Assembly: GCA_022615805.1 (NCBI GenBank)
Contig: JAKEGO010000103.1
Coordinates: forward strand, 1-5,724
Reading direction: 5' to 3'
DNA from: Thermoplasmata archaeon
GTDB taxonomy: Archaea > Thermoplasmatota > JAKEGO01
DNA length: 5,724 nt
The translations under genes were made by a program, and so were the position numbers. The notes beneath the pieces were generated by a model that did not search any database, was not told the DNA's origin, and saw only the letters and a program-made list of their open reading frames with translations. Shown here one piece after another: positions 3,169-5,724 of the stretch (position 1 is its first letter; the number at the start of each line of letters is the position of its first letter).

Positions 3169-5724
3169 TCACCAGCGCCGCTTTCTCCGGAAGATCACGT
3201 ATGCGACGAGGAGCAGCGCCGCGACCGCGGCAACGACCATCAGCTGGAAGGTCAGCGCATCCTCCCCCCCATCGCCCCGTGCGCCCTCTATGAGGAGGGG
3301 TTGGGAGTCGTAGTTGTCGTCCGGCGAGGCGTCCTGCGAGCCCTCGAGCACGACGGAGAAGGAGAAGGTATGCAGGCCGGGGTCCCCTGCCAGGTCGTCT
3401 CCCTTGAGGGAATAGATCCTGTTCTCGTGCATTGCGAGCGACTGCACGTCATCGCCGATCGGCTCGCCGTCCACGGTTATCAGCTCCTTGTCGCCGATAG
3501 GGATGCCGTCCATGTAGAACTCGACCGTGAACTCCGGAACGGGGTGGAAGCCAACGTTGGACACGGTGGCGTTCATGTAGATGGTGTCCGACCCGTCCCC
3601 TTGCACGACCGTCAATTCGGACCTCAGGTCCGGGAGCGTGACCGTGACGGTCAGCTCGAGGGTCCGCACGATGCCCGAGGCCACGGATGTGACCGTTACT
3701 GGGATGATGATCGTCCCTGCCGCATTGGGGCCCGCGGTGACGTTAATGAAGATGGGTCCGCCCTGGAATGCGTTCAGTTGGCCGGTGTCGATGCTGCCGT
3801 CGTCGTTGGTGTCCTCCAGCGGTGCCATCGTGGCGTTGAGGAGCGTTGCCTGGAACTGCCTTGGCAGGGCGGGGACGTCGATCTCGTAGGTGTCGGGCGA
3901 ATTCCCCCGGTTCGTGACGATGAAGTCGACATGCGTGAAGTTGCCGGGAGTGATGCCGCGGACTGGCTCGACCGCGTCGACGCCAACGTCAAAGACGGCG
4001 GACACGTTGACGGTCATCGAGACCGTCTCCTCCGCGCCTTCGTCCTCCGTGGGGGTGGCCGCGAGGCGCACCCTTTCCACCCCGGCCTTGGCGTTCCCCG
4101 GAACGTACAACCTCACGTCGAGTTCGACGGTCTCGTTCGGTCCCATTTCCAGTGTCAGCGTCCTCTTCCCGTCGATGGACATCGTCCAATCGCCCGGGGC
4201 CGAGGACTTCGAGAGCTCCACGACGTTCACGAGGACGTTCCCCTTGTTCCTCAGCGAGACCGCATATGTGACGTTCGAGTCCGGCAACGCCCTGACCGTC
4301 GCGTCGAGCCATTTGAGCTCGACATCGTACTTGTCCTTCCTCGTGAGCTCGATGTCGAAGGGACCGCCCTCCTGGAGGTCGACCTTGTCGTTTACAGCGT
4401 ACTCGCGAACCTCGCCGAACTCCTCGATGTTGAACGTGCCCTTCACGCGGTACTCCCCCGCGGGTATGGTGGCACGGTATCGCCCGTTGTCGACCTCGAG
4501 GATGATGGAGGAGTCGGAGTCGTCGACGTCGGTGAGCGTGAGGTCCCCCACCTGCTCCTCCGCGGTCGCAAGGCGGACCTCGCCGGTCATGTTCTCATAG
4601 AACACAGACCCGGTGGCCCTGACCGAGGGGGTCAGGTTGAGGTTCAACGCGAGTTCCTCGCGTATGTCGAGGTTCAATTCGAGGAGAGTTGCCTCGCCTT
4701 CCGAGTTGGCCCTGACGACGTAGTCGCCCGGCATGAGCAGTGCCGTGTACCGGTGGCCGTCGATGACGACGGACCTGACCCGGTCCTCGACGTCGCTGAG
4801 GAACTCGAGGCTCTCGATGGAGCGTTCCTCCCCGGCGTCCAGCCGCCCGTCGGCGTCCTGGTCGAGGAATGCCGTCCCGGAAACGGAGACTGGAAGTGGG
4901 TCTAGGGCGATGTTCTCGTCCCCGGTCGGGAGGGATATCGCCGTCGGATCGATGATGCCCGTGTAACCTGGGCTTACGACGGACAGGTTGTAAGCGCCCG
5001 TCTCGCCGTACGGGAGGAACGTCTGGAATTCGCCCTTCGATCCTGAGACGAAGGCGGTGTCGACGGCGCCCAGAACGCCTATCTTGACGCCCTCCACGCC
5101 CTCGTTCGTGTCGCGCTTCCCGTCGCCGTCGCGGTCGTAGTAGACCCGCCCCGCGAGCTCGAAGTTCCGGACGATGGCGAACGTTCCGTTCCGCAGCGTC
5201 CCGTTGAGGAGGTACAGGTCGCCATCCTTCGTCATGTTGACCCCGATGCGGTACACTCCCGCGGGGAGCACGATCGTCAGGTTGTAACCTCGGTCATATC
5301 GATAGACGTTCGTCACCTGCGGGTGGCTCCACGGATACGACGCATTGAACGGGTTCGGAAGGCCTTCGACGGCATCCACCGAGACGAAGCTGACGCGGAG
5401 GTCGTCGAGGTCCCTGATGGCGCGGGTCGCCCTGTCCTTGGTCATCAGGTCGACCGAATACTGCACGCCCTTGACCAGGGCGATCGTCGGAGATGAGGCG
5501 GCGTGGATGGAATGGACCTCCAGGGCGGCCCGGTCGCCGTACTTCACATAGATGTCGTATTCGCCGGGGTAGAGGAACCCGCCGAACTGCCAATCCCTCG
5601 AGCCGGATTCCGTCGGGACGCTCCGGTTCTCCGGGAGGGCGTGCGGGATCATCCGGACAGCATCGCCCGTGCCGAAATCTTCGGGGTCGAGGGCGATGCC
5701 CTCGACCGTGAAGGTCGGAGCGAA
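3169..5724 (-). CDS. Large cell-surface protein with Cna-B-like, NEW3 and CARDB domains (C-terminal part)
   Basis: The frame stays open to the right edge, so the start and any signal peptide are missing; 851 residues are visible, numbered here from the edge. Residues 1-464 hold about five beta-sandwich units of Cna-B or carboxypeptidase-regulatory type, each with a P/A-G-x-Y turn (YPGEYDIYV at 52-60, PAGVYRIGV, MPGDYVV, PAGEYRV; PYGETGAYNL is looser). Two are SdrD-B-like with calcium-type Asp loops, DRDGDGKRD (197-205) and DQDADGRLD (288-296). Residues 467-574 and 577-695 are NEW3-like domains (LRNKGNV, VTNRGNS), the second containing DTNDDGSID (638-646). Residues about 701-812 form a CARDB domain (ATVSNVGFHPVPEF). 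A membrane helix at 824-845 and the tail RRKRRW end the protein. About 16 N-X-S/T sequons suggest glycosylation. This is an extracellular stalk or adhesin-like scaffold anchored in the cytoplasmic membrane; no enzyme domain is visible, though one could lie in the missing part. The ATG at 5652 is internal, since domain-like sequence continues upstream of it. Confidence 0.93.
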   Translation of the reverse strand, partial: FAPTFTVEGIALDPEDFGTGDAVRMIPHALPENRSVPTESGSRDWQFGGFLYPGEYDIYVKYGDRAALEVHSIHAASSPTIALVKGVQYSVDLMTKDRATRAIRDLDDLRVSFVSVDAVEGLPNPFNASYPWSHPQVTNVYRYDRGYNLTIVLPAGVYRIGVNMTKDGDLYLLNGTLRNGTFAIVRNFELAGRVYYDRDGDGKRDTNEGVEGVKIGVLGAVDTAFVSGSKGEFQTFLPYGETGAYNLSVVSPGYTGIIDPTAISLPTGDENIALDPLPVSVSGTAFLDQDADGRLDAGEERSIESLEFLSDVEDRVRSVVIDGHRYTALLMPGDYVVRANSEGEATLLELNLDIREELALNLNLTPSVRATGSVFYENMTGEVRLATAEEQVGDLTLTDVDDSDSSIILEVDNGRYRATIPAGEYRVKGTFNIEEFGEVREYAVNDKVDLQEGGPFDIELTRKDKYDVELKWLDATVRALPDSNVTYAVSLRNKGNVLVNVVELSKSSAPGDWTMSIDGKRTLTLEMGPNETVELDVRLYVPGNAKAGVERVRLAATPTEDEGAEETVSMTVNVSAVFDVGVDAVEPVRGITPGNFTHVDFIVTNRGNSPDTYEIDVPALPRQFQATLLNATMAPLEDTNDDGSIDTGQLNAFQGGPIFINVTAGPNAAGTIIIPVTVTSVASGIVRTLELTVTVTLPDLRSELTVVQGDGSDTIYMNATVSNVGFHPVPEFTVEFYMDGIPIGDKELITVDGEPIGDDVQSLAMHENRIYSLKGDDLAGDPGLHTFSFSVVLEGSQDASPDDNYDSQPLLIEGARGDGGEDALTFQLMVVAAVAALLLVAYVIFRRKRRW

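Noticed and set aside
3103..4905. A 600-codon open frame on the plus strand, antisense to the large surface protein.
   Set aside because: It mirrors the minus-strand gene in GC-rich DNA and is Arg/His/Asp/Val-rich without recognisable domains, whereas the minus frame shows clear NEW3, CARDB and membrane segments.
5294..5652. The ATG at 5652 as the true start of the large surface protein.
   Set aside because: The frame is open for 24 more codons to the window edge with similar composition, and no signal peptide or promoter lies at 5652.

Overview
The window looks like archaeal chromosomal DNA from a GC-rich euryarchaeal-type lineage. A member of the Thermoplasmatota is my best guess, but nothing here fixes the taxon. 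The main evidence is promoter architecture: AT-rich TATA boxes with purine-rich BRE-like sequence lie about 25-29 bases before the start codons of two genes, as expected for leaderless archaeal transcripts. The exported proteins also fit: they are rich in N-X-S/T sequons and are anchored by one C-terminal membrane helix with a short basic tail. No rRNA, tRNA, CRISPR array, insertion sequence or origin was recognised.

Layout from left to right. Bases 1-152 hold no supported gene, apart from a T-run terminator for the first gene. At 153-368 (-) is a 71-residue Cys/His protein that probably binds zinc. A 91-base divergent promoter region (369-459) separates it from a 494-residue secreted beta-propeller protein at 460-1944 (+). 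That gene converges on a very short gene at 1981-2118 (-) encoding a 45-residue predicted helical protein with a good Shine-Dalgarno sequence. The two 3' ends share an inverted repeat of 17 base pairs with a single-base bulge, a candidate shared terminator. Bases 2119-2469 contain no confident gene. They hold the promoters of both flanking genes, a 14-base perfect palindrome, and a stretch whose third-position GC pattern resembles a frameshifted coding remnant. At 2470-3075 (+) is an isochorismatase-family cysteine hydrolase with its likely catalytic Asp, Lys and Cys present. Convergent to it, at 3169-5724 (-), is the C-terminal 851 residues of a large cell-surface protein whose start lies beyond the right edge.

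The genes do not form one pathway or operon. Transcription units alternate in direction: (-), (+), (-), (+), (-). Two of the products are envelope proteins built on the same plan, an extracellular beta-rich region followed by CARDB-like or NEW3-like domains, one membrane helix and a basic cytoplasmic tail. They could be parts of one glycosylated surface layer. The hydrolase and the two small proteins are presumably cytoplasmic. I see no defence system, mobile element or metabolic cluster. The less ordinary points are the unlisted 45-residue gene, the inverted repeat built from the coding ends of two convergent genes, and the unexplained 2162-2439 stretch.
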